A DNA stretch of 64,000 nt from Diploscapter coronatus. Taxonomy: Eukaryota; Nematoda; Chromadorea; Rhabditida; Rhabditidae. Positions within the stretch are counted from its first letter, which is position 1. Each line of letters opens with the position of its first letter. Position numbers and translations under genes: made by a program. Of this stretch, positions 48,812 to 60,301 are shown in pieces. The notes beneath the pieces are model-generated. The model was given only the letters and a program-made list of their open reading frames with translations. It was not told the DNA's origin and ran no database searches. The DNA is taken from NCBI GenBank assembly GCA_964036155.1, contig OZ038423.1, forward strand, positions 2,557,249 through 2,621,248, written 5' to 3'.

Positions 48812-50173
48812 CCAACAATACAATGCATAGTTTTGTCTTTCTGATCGGTGTTGGCACTTTCTAAGGAAAGTTTCAAACTTTTCGTATTTTTTCTAGAAGT
48901 TTTTAAAGCACTAGGTTTTTCTATTGGAGTTTTCTTATCCCTCATTTCGGGTATCTTACACTGTACGGGCATTTTTATTTAGTTTTAGAGTGCTCTGTTA
49001 CCAATCCTCTTCTGAGAAAATTACTTATTTTCGGTGCAGTATTCGTAACCTAATCCTTTAACCGAACAAATTCATTTTATTTTGGTAGCTAAAATCTCGC
49101 TTTTACATATTACTTCGTGGGTTTTACCAATTGCCTTTAAAAATTACAAAAAAAACAGCAAAATGCGTCTCTTATTTGATTTGGAAATAAACACGTTGAC
49201 TTTTAAAATATTTTATTTGAATTTTCCCTCATCCCTTATAAAAAGGGCGTGATTGATTCACGTTTCTAAATCATTTTTTCGCATAGATCAATTTGTTTAC
49301 TTCCTTCCCATTATCTTCTCTTTTCCTGTTTTACTTCTAGTTGACCTTACTATATATTATTATTTATAAATTTCTGTAAATCCCCAATTTTCTAATCTAA
49401 TTTTTGTTCTAAAAATTCTAAATAGTAAGGCAATGATCAAACAAGTCGTTTTTTCTCGAAAAACGAATTTTTCATTCGAAATTTATGCATCTTATTTCGT
49501 CCTCATTTTCAAGACTTTCACAATTATTACGTCACGAACTCACCTATTAACTCGGAAAATAATGTGCCTGAAATTTAATGGGGTCTCGTAGTTTGCAAGT
49601 ATTTTTCTTTCGACAATTATTTTATTTTTTTCGTTCTTTTCTTTTCCAATGGCGTTTCTTTTTCTCTAATCGAAGAAATAGTTTTTTGGAAATGAGAAAA
49701 ATTTGGACGCATCTCGGGCGGAATGAATGTATTGGCGCATGTGTTGGAATTTGCCCAGCTTCTAGCCGAAAGCTCCCCTTCCAGTTTTAGCTAAAAACCA
49801 ATCAATTTATACTTATCCCAATCGTGTTTCTCTTCCTTTATTTTAGCATGTGATTATAGATTTTTTATGCGTCTCACTTCTTTCTTTTAACAAAATTATG
49901 ATATTCCGTCCATTTTCATTTTCCTATCATCACATATAACGGGATTTTTTTCCTGGTCGTCTCACTTTTCATTTTCCTTCCTCAATCAATAAGCTCATCG
50001 TTTAAGAATTCGATCATTCGAAATGAAAGTATATTGTTCCTACAATAAGATGGATTCTGAAGGCCTAACGATAGAATCTGAGCGGCACTAAGCAATGAAA
50101 AGTTAACTAATAAAATTTTAAATTGGTATTCTTTTAAATTACAAGTTTGTTTTTTATTATTCCAATTTTCAGC

Positions 50174-50292
50174 TAACCGACTACATGTGATTGCCTCTTT
50201 CCTGTTCGAAGGACGATTGATTTCTAGTCCCGACGCACATCGTTTTGGACTACGAAAAACCGGCCGTTATCGTGGGACGCCGTGCGGCTAAA
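50174..50292 (+). other. GC-rich island: possible terminal exon or noncoding RNA
   Basis: A strong acceptor (aattttcag) at 50173 precedes an open 39-codon frame ending in TAA. Its C-terminus reads FGLRKTGRYRGTPCG. The segment is clearly GC-richer than its flanks and has potential pairing (cggccg, gccgtgcggc). The minus strand is also open over part of it (NEFSRTASHDNGRFF, VVQNDVRRD, then stop). No partner exon was found on either strand, so I cannot choose between a terminal exon, a structured RNA and a conserved regulatory element. Confidence 0.25.
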
Positions 50293-50822
50293 TTCGTTCT
50301 AATCTATGTCTAGAAATCTAAAATTTGAAGGAAATATAAGAACGTATAAAATAGAAATCGTTTAGAGAATTCAGGTATTTATCAAATCTCATTTGAGCTA
50401 CATATTCATTTCACAATTTAATCTCGCAAATATCTTAATTCTGCAAACTCAGTATTAGCTTTTTATTCAACCTGAAATGTTATGAAATAGAAGATTGCGG
50501 TACTTTTTTTTTGTAAATAAAGAATTTGTTAAAATAATTTATTTTATTTGTGATTTTTGATTTGTAGATAGCAAATAACTTATCTGAATAGTAGATTTTA
50601 TAGATTAAATGACTCATTTTCGCTGTGGTTGGTTTTAATTTTTAATTTTCACATAATTTTTCCCCGAAATTAAATCTCGCCTCTACACTTTTGCGAAATA
50701 CGAAAACAATGTTTAGTGTTGGTTCATAAAGATTAAAGATTAATTTTCCATTCGAAAATCCCCTATGACAATTTTTAAATCCAAAATGTATTCATATTTT
50801 AATGAAGATCAGCTTTATTTTG

Positions 50823-51008
50823 GGTTGCGAGTACTTATGTTCTACGTATGAGTATTTCTGTCCCAAAGAAATAAAATGAGTATTTATGCCCCAAAATTGA
50901 GTACTGATATCTCAAACGCTATTTCCTTCTTCTCTCGCTTTGGAATATAGGTATTCACTTTTGGGACACATAATCATTTCAACTTGTGGGACAAAAGTAG
51001 TCGCAGCC
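50823..51008. mobile_element. GGTTGCGAGTAC MITE immediately upstream of FPGT
   Basis: It starts gggttgcgagtactta and ends aaaagtagtcgcagcc. It is related to 41574-41688 and contains repeated gggac and gtccc blocks. It ends 49 bases before the FPGT ATG, leaving almost no room for a separate promoter. Confidence 0.7.
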
Positions 51009-51051
51009 TTCATTTTAAATGATTAAATACGCATGGTCTAAATTAAGATAT

Positions 51052-51057
51052 CTTCAG
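51052..51057 (+). promoter_or_regulatory. Acceptor abutting the FPGT start codon
   Basis: cttcag ends directly before ATG at 51058. With no upstream coding exon found, this is most simply a spliced-leader acceptor. If instead an unseen upstream exon exists, the protein would gain an N-terminal extension like that of human FPGT. Confidence 0.45.
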
Positions 51058-53753
51058 ATGTGGGATCTCGTTGTTCTGACCGCCGGTAATGTCAAGCAGA
51101 AGGCTGATTTCGAGCTCTACCTGAAATCACTCGACTTATCCCAATATGTCGGGGAAGTTGCCGTGATCGCTGATGACCTGGAAGATGTCAAAATTGGTAC
51201 GAAAATTCAATGTTCCACTTTTCAGTTTATTCTCTCATTCTTTAAACTGCAGCAGTCCAAATTTTAATTGTACGCCAATTTCAGGCTCAGGAGGCTCCAC
51301 CGTCCACGTAATTTGGAATCTCTATAGGAAATACGGAGGCAATCTCGTTGCTAAACGAGTTCTCCTGATTCATTCAGGTATGCGATAACTTTTACCGATG
51401 CTTCAAAAATGCATTATCCCAGGCGGTTTGTCAACTCGAATGCCCCATATCTCAGCACGTGGAAAGATTTTCACTCAACTCCCGGGGAGCAAGACCATGC
51501 TGGAGGCTAAATTGGCGAGCTATCGGTAATTTTTATAAAGAATATAAAAAGTCGATCAAATTACAGTGAGCTTTCTACCGCAATCCGAGCGGGCGTCGTA
51601 ATCACAGCATCAGACGTCATCGAGGATGTCAGAAAATTCAAAGATCATCCAAAGGACTGCGATTTTCTGCTCTTCGGACATGAATCTGATATCGAGGTAC
51701 TGTAATATCGTATTCTGACTTTTAAAAGACTAAAATACCGTAATCCTCAATTTTCGTTTTTAGATCGCGAAAAACCACGGCGTCTATGTGATGGATCCTC
51801 GTGGCCATTTGAGAACGGTCTTGCAAAAACCAGACGAGGATGCGCTTCAGACTTACTTCGGACAGCACTTGCCGCAAAAGTTTCTTACTGATAGGTAATT
51901 TTATCTTGACCTAAAAAGCCTCCAACCTGTCGTTAAATTTATTATTCTCTGAATATCAGTGTACTACAAATCTGGAAAAAGACTTAATGAATTTTCTGAA
52001 ACCTATGAATTTCAGCTTCTACTGGATTTCTTGGGATATCGCTTTGAAACTGAAAGATCTAGCGCGAAAAAATATGAATTTCGAGGTGTGCTGTTATGGC
52101 GACTTCATGTTTTGCCTGGGAACTTGTCCTAACGAGGATTACATATTTGAAGGTATCATTCTATAGCCTTTGTTTAAATTTTCTATTGGCATGAAATCGC
52201 AATATTCCTTCGAAATAGACAATTAAAATCCCTGAAAGTATCCTTAGCAACAACGGCATTTCCATAATTGGGGCTGAGCTCAAACGCTCGCACTTCAAAA
52301 ACGGATGGGACTTATATTACGATCTCAAATTGCAAAGATCTGCGTCAGCATCAAATTTTATCCTTGGATTGCTGTAACTCCAAAACTAAAGAGAAAAATG
52401 ATCCAATATCAGATTCCATGAAAGATATAAAGGCTTGATCTTCGTGAAACTAGGAGAAAATAAAATAGGGCAATTTGGATGATTCGTTACCCATAGTTAA
52501 GGATATAGAGCAAGGTAGAAAGAGGTCTTATTCCATGCTATTTCGTAGGCAACGAATCATCCAGCTTGTTATAGAATAGTGCAAAATTTCAGGAACCAAC
52601 CAAGCCCGACGCACCTTGCGTCAAATTATATGTAACGTGCTGAAAGGCTCGGCAGTGAGAGTCGTCAATATGGGTGAAGACTCGTTCTTCCATTTCGGCA
52701 CCGCAACCGAGTTTCTCGATCACATCGACAAAAACGCGATCTTCTACCAAAAATTCCTAGGAACGCTCATCGAAAACCGATTCGCCAATTCGTCCATCCA
52801 GAATTTGACGGTCACTTTTTAATTTCTCAACTATTTCGAAACAAAAGATTGAACCTATGAAGTTTCAATGAAACTCTACGGAACTTTGTGTCATGCAAAT
52901 AGATTTTCATAATATCTCGCTCATTTTGTGCGGTTATTTAGTTAAAAAATTCTTCTTACGTAATGAGTAATAGTGACTCACAGAGTAAAACTTCTCATAA
53001 AGTTAATATTTTGCATCCAAAACTTATAAAATCATATTTCTAAATTTAGATGGCCCCCGGAAGTCGCGTTTTCATCGAAAATTGCCAGCTAATGGATGTC
53101 GAGGTCACCGGAGACTGTATTATATCTGGAGTCGCTACCACGGAAAAACTCGTATTAGACAATACGTTGCTTTTCACGATGGGTAAAAGAATGAAGTTTT
53201 TCTAAAATTAGTCAAGATTCAAAGTTTAGACTTGATCAGCCAGAAATTCGTGACTTTTGCATTCGGCATCAAGGATAATTTGAAGGCCGCTCAGCCAAAT
53301 TTAAAATGGTTCGGAAAGGACATCGGCCAAACGAAACCAGACATGTGGAGTGAGAGTCTCTTTCCGGTAAGCATTTTCATTTTCCGAAGTTGTAGACTTC
53401 TAATTTTTTGTCGTTATCACCAGTTTTGAGCAAAATAATGTATTTCTGAAAAAAATCGAAAATTTATTCATTTTCTGAAACTTTGAGTTTTTGTTTGTCA
53501 TTTTTCTCCAAGCCGAAATTTGGGAGTATTAATATTCCGCAATAGAATCTAAATTTATAAACCTTCTGAAACCTAATAAAATTAGGCGTCGGGAGATCGC
53601 GAAGAGTCTCTAAAAGCAACGGTAGCTCTAATGAATCAGCCCGGCAAGTCTCTATGCAGAATCGGAACGGAATTTCCGATGTCTATCGGCTCTGCCGTGG
53701 CTATGAACAACACACAAGCTACGATCGATAGAAATCAAAGGATTTTGTTATAA
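51058..53753 (+). CDS. FPGT: Fucose-1-phosphate guanylyltransferase (GDP-L-fucose pyrophosphorylase)
   Basis: Exons 51058-51196, 51285-51377, 51423-51525, 51567-51696, 51764-51894, 52016-52152, 52593-52810, 53050-53182, 53230-53366 and 53586-53753 give 462 residues. FPGT makes GDP-L-fucose from fucose-1-phosphate and GTP in the cytosolic fucose salvage pathway. The family signatures run in order: WDLVVLTAGN at the start, the nucleotide-binding loop IGSGGSTVHV (46-55), LLIHSGGLSTRMPHISARGK (73-92), DSFYWISWDIALK, CCYGDFMFCLGTCP (about 224-237), VLKGSAVRVVNMG, the beta-helix-like APGSRVFIENCQL with GDCIISG, and FAFGIKDN (371-378). Human FPGT is longer, with extra N-terminal and middle residues. 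Here translation starts right at the conserved domain. No fucokinase partner gene is in the window. The frame and splice sites are intact. Confidence 0.92.
52472..52566. mobile_element. MITE in FPGT intron 6
   Basis: aatttggatgattcgttac on the left is mirrored by gcaacgaatcatccag on the right. The interior holds ttccatgctatttcgtag. It is related to 4856-4967 in reverse orientation. Confidence 0.7.
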
Positions 53754-55867
53754 GTAAACTCAAAAATCTGTAATATTTTTCTCTTGACCTTCTTTTTGTT
53801 GTAAACATTATTTATTCTCTATCTTTCATATTGAGAATTACTGTAATTTTTCCTGTATCATTTTTGTAGGAATTGATTGACTCCCTAGCTTTCATATCTT
53901 CATTTTAATGCATTATGCATTTTGTATTTAATCTTTCTCCATTTATCATATCTATTTTACGTATTTTCATATCTATCGCTTAGAACACTATCTGGGATTC
54001 TAATTTATTTGTTATCAATTTTTCTGGCCATGAGTTGATTCTTTTCATGACAGCTACTTGCCATATTCGACGAATTTCCCATGTGATATTTTCAAACTTT
54101 GTAAAATTTTTCATGCTTCAAAATTCCTTATCTATGAATTTATTTATTTGGTTGTGATACTGTTGTAAATGCTTTCTTTTTGGGAATAAAATTACAAACA
54201 GGTTTCTCAAGAGAAAAAAACCTGCACCCACGGGGTGGGGCGGGTACAGGTCGAAAATTTGGCAAACTTGAAAAGTCTGATTACAATATTACGATACTCA
54301 TCCTTTCAAAGCTAGATTCGGTTTTCTGAAATGTATCAGCTTATGTATGAAAGCCAAAATCCAAATCGTAAAATCCCATGACCAGCATTACTATCATAAT
54401 CTGGCTAATCGAATTGTTTGGCGTTTCCCACTAATTGTTTTCTGCTAGAGATTCACTCAATTCCTTTATTCAATTCACTCGTTCTCTAACCTCTCACCTT
54501 TCTCCCTTTTCCGCCAGTGCCGCCTAACGGACACTTATGCAGGTACGGGAAAAGAAAAAAAGTTTGACAAATTGTACAGGGAAAGAAGATTTCATAAAAC
54601 TGAAGATGGACACAGTATTTATGGGGTGTGAAGACTGGTGTGTGTAGAGCCCTTGTGAGCTCAATAGAATTCTTTATTATCTCTCAACAATATGCAAAGA
54701 AGAACGAAATTCAAACAAAGTTGAGTCCTTAAATATTGTCGCGATCATGCCTATGTGGCATGCTAAGATTAGTCTATATATTCCAGGTAAAGACACTGGC
54801 GGTAGACAGGAAATTCTAGACAGCTATCAAACCATTTACGTCACTGTATGGTCGGAGACAGAATTGGGGTCAAAGTGTTGAGAACATGAAAATTAAGATT
54901 GCATAGATTGCGATATGGGGACGAGTCCAGCTGCAGGGCAAGAAAAATAAACACGGAAAGGATATCGATTTGCAAAAGTTCGCTTGCAAACCCACCAATA
55001 TTCTGTACCAATGTTTCGAAACTTTTCGAAATTGTTAACTTTCAATTCGATTAAATTTTAACTCTGTCTCAAAAACATAATAGAAATATCTTCTAATTTT
55101 AGGGCTCGTTCCGTTCGAACGTAGTTGAAGTGCAACTTGCAACTCGCTCGAAATAACATGGGAAATGAAGAGAGCGCGATCGCATCATCTCTTTGCTCTC
55201 TTGATTTTCCATGCTATTTCAAGCGAGTTATAAGTTGCAAGTTGCACTGCAACTAAGTATGAACGCGCCCTTTTCCAAAATAGAGCCTATTTTCACCGTT
55301 CATTTATTTCTTGCAAATGACCTTGTCACCTTTTCTGCGTGGCATGTTTCTGCCCTCTTCCCACGCTAACTCGTCTATTATTCGAGAAAAAAGATCACCT
55401 TTTTTTATCACTTTTTAGCTCTTCATAATTTCATTTTCATACTTTTTCGTTTTTCTATTTATTTTTGCAAATTTTAGTTTTCCCTGTATCAAGTCGATGA
55501 CTATTGATTTGGCAACCTCTGAAAAAATTGGCTAAATTTATCGAAGAAAATGATTTAAAAAATTACGAAAATCGAAAAGTAGCAAAAAAGAATAAAGCGA
55601 TGAATAGGAAACAATGCGATTTACGCTCACTGTCAAATCTTTTTCGATTTTATTTTTTAGCGGTTCTGAAATGAGGGACGCACGTCACGTGAGGAGAAAT
55701 AAGAGAAAAAGGCAATTCTCTTTCTCTGCTCACAAACAATAAATGCAGGACCTTTCCAAAAGATGAGGTTGCAAGATCATGCATTATTATTTTTTCTTGT
55801 AAAAAATCATTTTTTCTAAAAAAATCGATTCTTAATTTTTTAAAATAACATTTTTAGAGGCGCCTCA
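53754..55867. other. Intergenic region FPGT-A3
   Basis: No gene supported. It contains a MITE at 55102-55270 and a small GC-rich hairpin near 54221-54251 (cctgcaccc / gggtacagg). An acceptor ending ttttag about ten bases before the A3 ATG suggests trans-splicing or a 5' UTR intron. A small exon-like segment near 54517-54541 (acceptor ccgccag, donor gtacgg) could be 5' UTR. Confidence 0.4.
55102..55270. mobile_element. MITE with GGGCTCGTTC / GAACGCGCCC ends
   Basis: The two halves are near-complementary for about 70 bases each (agttgaagtgcaacttgcaa, actcgctcgaaata, and their mirror ccatgctatttcaagcgag, ttgcaagttgcactgcaact). The centre separates a gagcgcgatcgcatc block. No target-site duplication was resolved. 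Confidence 0.8.
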
Positions 55868-58163
55868 ATGCCGATTAACGGAGCTGAAGATGAGTATCCC
55901 GGTTCGAGCACAGTCAGCAGAAACGGCAAGCAGCCCAAACAGGTCAACAAATTAACAAAGAAATTATATTGAGGGTAATTGAAGAGAACCTTTTTTAATC
56001 TTTAAAAAATATCTTTCTAAAAAGAAAAATGGCGTTATTTTCAGTGGTTCACGTTCGGTCCAGTGTCCGACTGGTTGAACGCGTACGTCTGCGGTCAGGG
56101 CGGCCAGATTATGTTCGTTCAAATTCTTAAGGTACTTGTTTAACAGTTTATCTTTTTAATTTTGAAGCAACGCCTTTATTCCAAAGTACGGTTAAAATCA
56201 GAAACAATTAATTATTTTTCAGGAAGGAATCGCCGCCTCAGTGCCGCAATACTGGATCTACGATAATTCTTCCAAGAAAATAAAGCTCGGTGATTCGGTT
56301 CAAGTTAAAATCAGGTAGGCGGATGTTATTATTTTTGTAAAAAATTCTAAATTTCTTGACAGTTCACCTTTTGAAATCGAAATAGTGCGGGTTAAAAGTA
56401 AAGTGACTCAACTTCTCCAACGTATGCTTGGTAATTATCTTAACTTTCCAGAAAGCTAATTTGAAACTCGGATTCAAAATGTCCATTTTTTCTTCAGGAA
56501 AATTCTGAATGAGGACGCCGAGCACAAGACGCGCCACAACGTCGTCAAGATTCGGCTAGTCGATGACTTTTCTGAACGAGTTAGAATTTCTAACACTAAC
56601 TCCAAAACCGTCGTGGTAGGTTTTTTCCTGAAAATACTAATTTTTTCTTCTTTTTATTATATAACTTATTTTTTCACGAAATTTTTGATTTCATTCCTTG
56701 ACAACTTTTCTTTTCTAAAAACTTCAGTTCTGAATAAAAAGTCTTTTCGCATTAAAAAATTCTAAAACTAAAGTTTCGATTTTTAGCTCCAGACCACCGC
56801 ACGTCCAGTCGGTGTTGCCAACGATAAGTTCACGATGATGTTGTACAATGATACTTTCGGTGGGTTATTATTATTTTTTATTTTAGAAAAAGAAAGCTAA
56901 AATAGCAGAAAATTCTTATAATTTAAAAAACAAAAAAGACTTACGCATGTTTAGTTTGTAATAAAATCAAGAATGTAGAAAACTAGTTTTCGCAAAGTTT
57001 TCAAAATAGTTACTCCTTTCAGATAATTACAATATAACTTTCACATTTATTTGTAAACAAATCTCCAAATAAAAAAATATTTTCCAAGTTTAAAAATATG
57101 TTAGGCTACTTCATCGACAAGGATAGTCTGATTGTCTCGTCGTGCCAAAGCCCCGTCACATTTGAGTTCATCTCGATCACCAGTCCCAAGGATTTGTCGT
57201 CCTCCATCTTCATGCCTATCAAAATCATCAAAATTCACGTAAGTTTTGGAATTTGGGGAAAATATAATTTTGAGATTTGAACTTCACCAGAAATAACTTT
57301 CCGCAAAAGTGAGAGATTTTACCATTTAACTATTCTGCCATATTCAGAATACTGAGACGGAGCCCCTCTGTGCGGCCTCCCCGTCCTCTTCCAACTTTCG
57401 CAATTCGGCTGTCCACGATTCCAGCTACGACGACAGAACGACGTCTATCCCGAAAGAGGAAGGTTTCCTGAGGACTGACGAGGAGAAAAGGGTGCGATTT
57501 TTGTGTTAAATTATAGAATTTTTGAGATTTATTTTGAATCTAATTTTTTAAACTTGTGGAAGTTTTTCTAATAGAAAAAGCCAACTGGTTCCAAAAGTTA
57601 AATTTGTTTGAAACAAAAAAAAGATTCTGCATCTAAAAGGTTGACTTTTTTTTTTTAAATTTCTTTCGAAATGAAATCTATCAAAGCCATTGTTCTATTC
57701 TATTATGGCATGTGAGGAGATATAATACTGTATACTCTTTGCAACTCGATTTTGTACAAGCCACGCCCCCTTCTTTCCTTTTCTTTTTTCTTTGTTATCT
57801 CCTCCGTCTCCTCAGGGCGCATGTTCTTTCTCGGGAGTTGAGTCTAAGAGGAGAGAGATGCAAAATGTGTGCAATATTTACCCCCTCACACCGTGATATA
57901 ATGACTGTCTGTAGAAATGGAATGACTCATGAGTCATGATTCGCTATATCAAAAGGACGATCTTTTGAGAGTTTGATTCTTCTCTAAAAATATAAACCCA
58001 AATGTTTCTTCTGAAATGATCATTTTTTCAATTTAAAAATTTTCAGGAGCTGTACTCGATCATCAGTGAGTTTTGGCAGTACTCGGGCATCCGCAACGTC
58101 ATCTTCCAGAAAGACCGGCGGATCTACGACGCAGTCGAGAAATTCGTCTCATTGGGACCGTAA
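55868..58163 (+). CDS. Uncharacterised tandem family protein A3
   Basis: Exons 55868-55942, 56045-56131, 56223-56314, 56498-56615, 56787-56859, 57105-57238, 57348-57491 and 58047-58163 give 279 residues. It is the third paralogue and the most diverged of the A genes. Conserved blocks are FGPVSDWLNAYVCG, FVQILKEGIAASVPQYW, LGDSVQVKIRKIL, KTRHNVV, TTARPVGVANDKFTMMLYND, TFGYFIDKDSLIV, VTFEFISITSPKD, PIKIIKIH and the C-terminus VEKFVSLGP. Exon borders match A1 except that A1 has an extra split in the linker. In place of KEGFSATLL it has KEGIAASVP, and GKTHNI/GKSHGI becomes GQGGQI. All splice sites are canonical. It is separated from A1-A2 by the unrelated FPGT gene. Function is unknown. Confidence 0.85.
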
Positions 58164-58199
58164 ATTTTTTAAAAATTATCCATTTTTAAGATCCTAAAA

Positions 58200-58321
58200 C
58201 AGACTTCTCAAAAATTGGCTTGCAAAAATAGTGTGCTGTATTGAGGAATCAAAAAGGAACATGTCTTCTTTTTCTCTCTCGAAAAGATATTTTTCTGCGG
58301 ATCGATTTTTCGAAAAATCTG
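58200..58321. mobile_element. CAGACTTCTC MITE in the A3 3' flank
   Basis: It starts cagacttctcaaaaattgg and ends tttttcgaaaaatctg. Flanking octamers tcctaaaa and tcttagaa match at 6 of 8. It shares the aggaacatgtcttc and ttttctctctc blocks with 43016-43145 and 59571-59699. It begins 37 bases after the A3 stop, so it probably lies in the 3' UTR. Confidence 0.7.
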
Positions 58322-58600
58322 TCTTAGAAAAATTCATTCAGTTCATGAACATAGTTTTTCATTGTCAGAGCATTTTAATGTATTAACTGAGTGACTTTTG
58401 AGGTATTTCTTTGTAAAATAGTCTCATTTAAATTTATTCTTATCTGTAAAATGTCTTAAGCGGAGCTTTATTTGGGTTATCTCTTCATATTTTCTTAATT
58501 AGTTAAAGATTCAAAGAACACTGAAAATTAGACCGTTCTCAGACTCGCCACTCGAGGCACTTTTAGTTTAGTTAGATTAGATTTTATCGACTCTTGTGAT

Positions 58601-58721
58601 CAGGGTTGTCGGCAAAGAACTCCATGACGAATTTGAAACTCACAGCATGGGAAGGACCAAAAGTGGTTATAATATTGCGTATATTATGCTAAATAAGGAT
58701 TTACACTCTGTCGACAACTCT
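58601..58721. mobile_element. hAT-like MITE, second copy of the 13829-13964 family
   Basis: It starts cagggttgtcggc and ends gtcgacaactctg. The interior agcatgggaaggaccaaaag and tggttataatattgcgtata matches the reverse complement of 13829-13964. Flanking octamers are only weakly similar. Confidence 0.75.
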
Positions 58722-59227
58722 GCTTTTGTAATATCTTCAAAAACTAAAATTTATGAGGATCACATTTTTATCGTAATTTTTTAAAGGGAAAAACTCCTGA
58801 ATTTTACAATTTTCCACACATTCCTACATATATACGGGCCATTTTAATTTTCACTTATTTTATTGAGTTCAATTTCATTTCAATTTTCTTTTTCTTAGGG
58901 AATTTTTAATCGAGTTTTTTTCGATACAAAAGTCGTAGATTTTAATTGCATAATAAAACGTTGATTTTACGGATTTTCAAAATCTTTCGATTTCAATGGT
59001 TTGACAGCCATGATGATATCTTTGATCTGTTAAATGTCTCTTTCATACTACAATACCGTACTTTTAGAAGAAATTTAGCACGTTTCACCAGATACCTAGA
59101 AAGATCTTCACTTTATATATTTTATACAAGGAGACGATTTTAAACAGATTATTTGTATCAAAAAATGAGTTATTCAAATTTGAGCCCCATTTTGAAAAAT
59201 TTTAGCCTTAGTTTCAAATTTACCACA

Positions 59228-60301
59228 ATGGAACCCATTGACCCAAACGAATGGCTTCGCGCGGTGGTGATCGACGAGTGCAACGACCTGCAATTCCTCG
59301 TCACTTCCAACGGGAAGGTCCTCCTCTCCAAACGGAGGTGGACGCACATGGATATGGTGGGCGATTTTTGAGGATTACTGCCAAAATGAAAATGTTGGAT
59401 TACTGTATTTTATCAACAAAAAAAGTTAAGGAAAGTGCCAACAACTTGATTTGGCTGAAATTTTGACTGTAAAAATTCGAAATGATCTGTTTTATTATTT
59501 CTTTTTCAAAAATTCAAAACTTTGTTCTTTGCATTATATTTTGAAATCGTCAAAAAATCCGTATTTCGGTCAGACTTTTCAAAACTCGCCCCGCAAAAAA
59601 TAGTGCACCTTTTTAGGAGAGAAAAAGAAGACATGCTCTTTTTCTCTCTCTCTCTCTCTCAATATGTCAATGTTTTCTGGATCGAACTTGAGAAGTCTGA
59701 TTTTAGTTTTTCTTTTCTTGAAATTAAAAACAAGAAAATTGCAGGATCCCCCGAAAGTCGGCGATTCATTGCTGATTCGAGTGACCGGAAAACCGGGCCG
59801 CTTCGGCCACCTGATCGACTATTACGTGCAGGAGTTCAGGAATATCGAGCCATTCACCAACTACAGGGTCGTCGAGAGAAGACGTAAACCCACTCCAGTT
59901 GTTCAGGTAGATTCTTATTAACTAACTTCTATATTTTAACATTTTTTCTCAAAAGAAAAATATTCTCGCGTTTTTCCACCTGTCCCTGAAAACAGCGATA
60001 AGTAGATTAGTCAAAAATATTTTTTTTACAATTTTAGATACTTTTACTTTCTGAAATCGGAAGATAAAGTTATGTTTCCTGAAAAAAAAATGATTTTAAA
60101 GGCGAAAAACATCTATTTGATTCTTCTACCAAAAATGAGTAATGATGTTTTCAGTTTTTCACGAAAACCTACGAGAAGATCGGCCGTGAAGAGATCGACA
60201 AGCAAATGGTCGACGTCTACAGGACGTGCTTCTTCAACAAAGTGTACGACACACTGAATCAAGTCAGGTCTCCAAACGGGGTGCTCAGAATCGGGGCGTA
60301 A
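59228..60301 (+). CDS. B1: divergent relative of the A family
   Basis: Exons 59228-59356, 59745-59906 and 60155-60301 give 145 residues ending RSPNGVLRIGA and TAA. No named family is recognised. The layout echoes one module of the A proteins: a hydrophobic strand pair (LRAVVIDECNDLQFLVTS) in place of the A block FFAVILKEGFSATLLSD, then KVGDSLLIRVTGK like GDSIQVKIREI, then NYRVVERRRKPTPVV like HYVTVARL, then a helical C-terminus (TYEKIGREEIDKQMVDVYR). It has no signal peptide or membrane segment. An alternative is that exon 3 ends at a donor at 60267 (cag|gtctcc) and B1 is the 5' part of one gene with B2, through a 49-base exon 60747-60795; that model also keeps frame, to 413 residues. Two separate genes is the simpler reading. 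Resemblance to the A family is inference from pattern, not alignment. Confidence 0.6.
59571..59699. mobile_element. CAGACTT MITE in B1 intron 1
   Basis: It starts cagacttttcaaaactcg and ends cgaacttgagaagtctg. Flanking octamers atttcggt and attttagt match at 6 of 8. It contains a CT dinucleotide run (59643-59660). It is related to 43016-43145 and 58200-58321. Confidence 0.8.

Larger units (their letters stand above)
48343..51057. other. Intergenic region A2-FPGT
   Basis: This 2.7-kb stretch contains a MITE at 48687-48811, a GC-rich island at 50174-50292 and a MITE at 50823-51008. Other open frames are short and unspliced. It should contain the A2 3' end and the FPGT promoter. Confidence 0.45.
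58164..59227. other. Intergenic region A3-B1
   Basis: It contains MITEs at 58200-58321 and 58601-58721, and an acceptor (attttag) about 20 bases before the B1 ATG. Otherwise it is AT-rich and featureless. Confidence 0.45.

Noticed and set aside
50190..50215. Possible tRNA B-box (gttcgaa)
   Set aside because: It does not fit the GGTTCGANTCC pattern, and no A-box or cloverleaf arms were found. No tRNA was recognised anywhere in the window.
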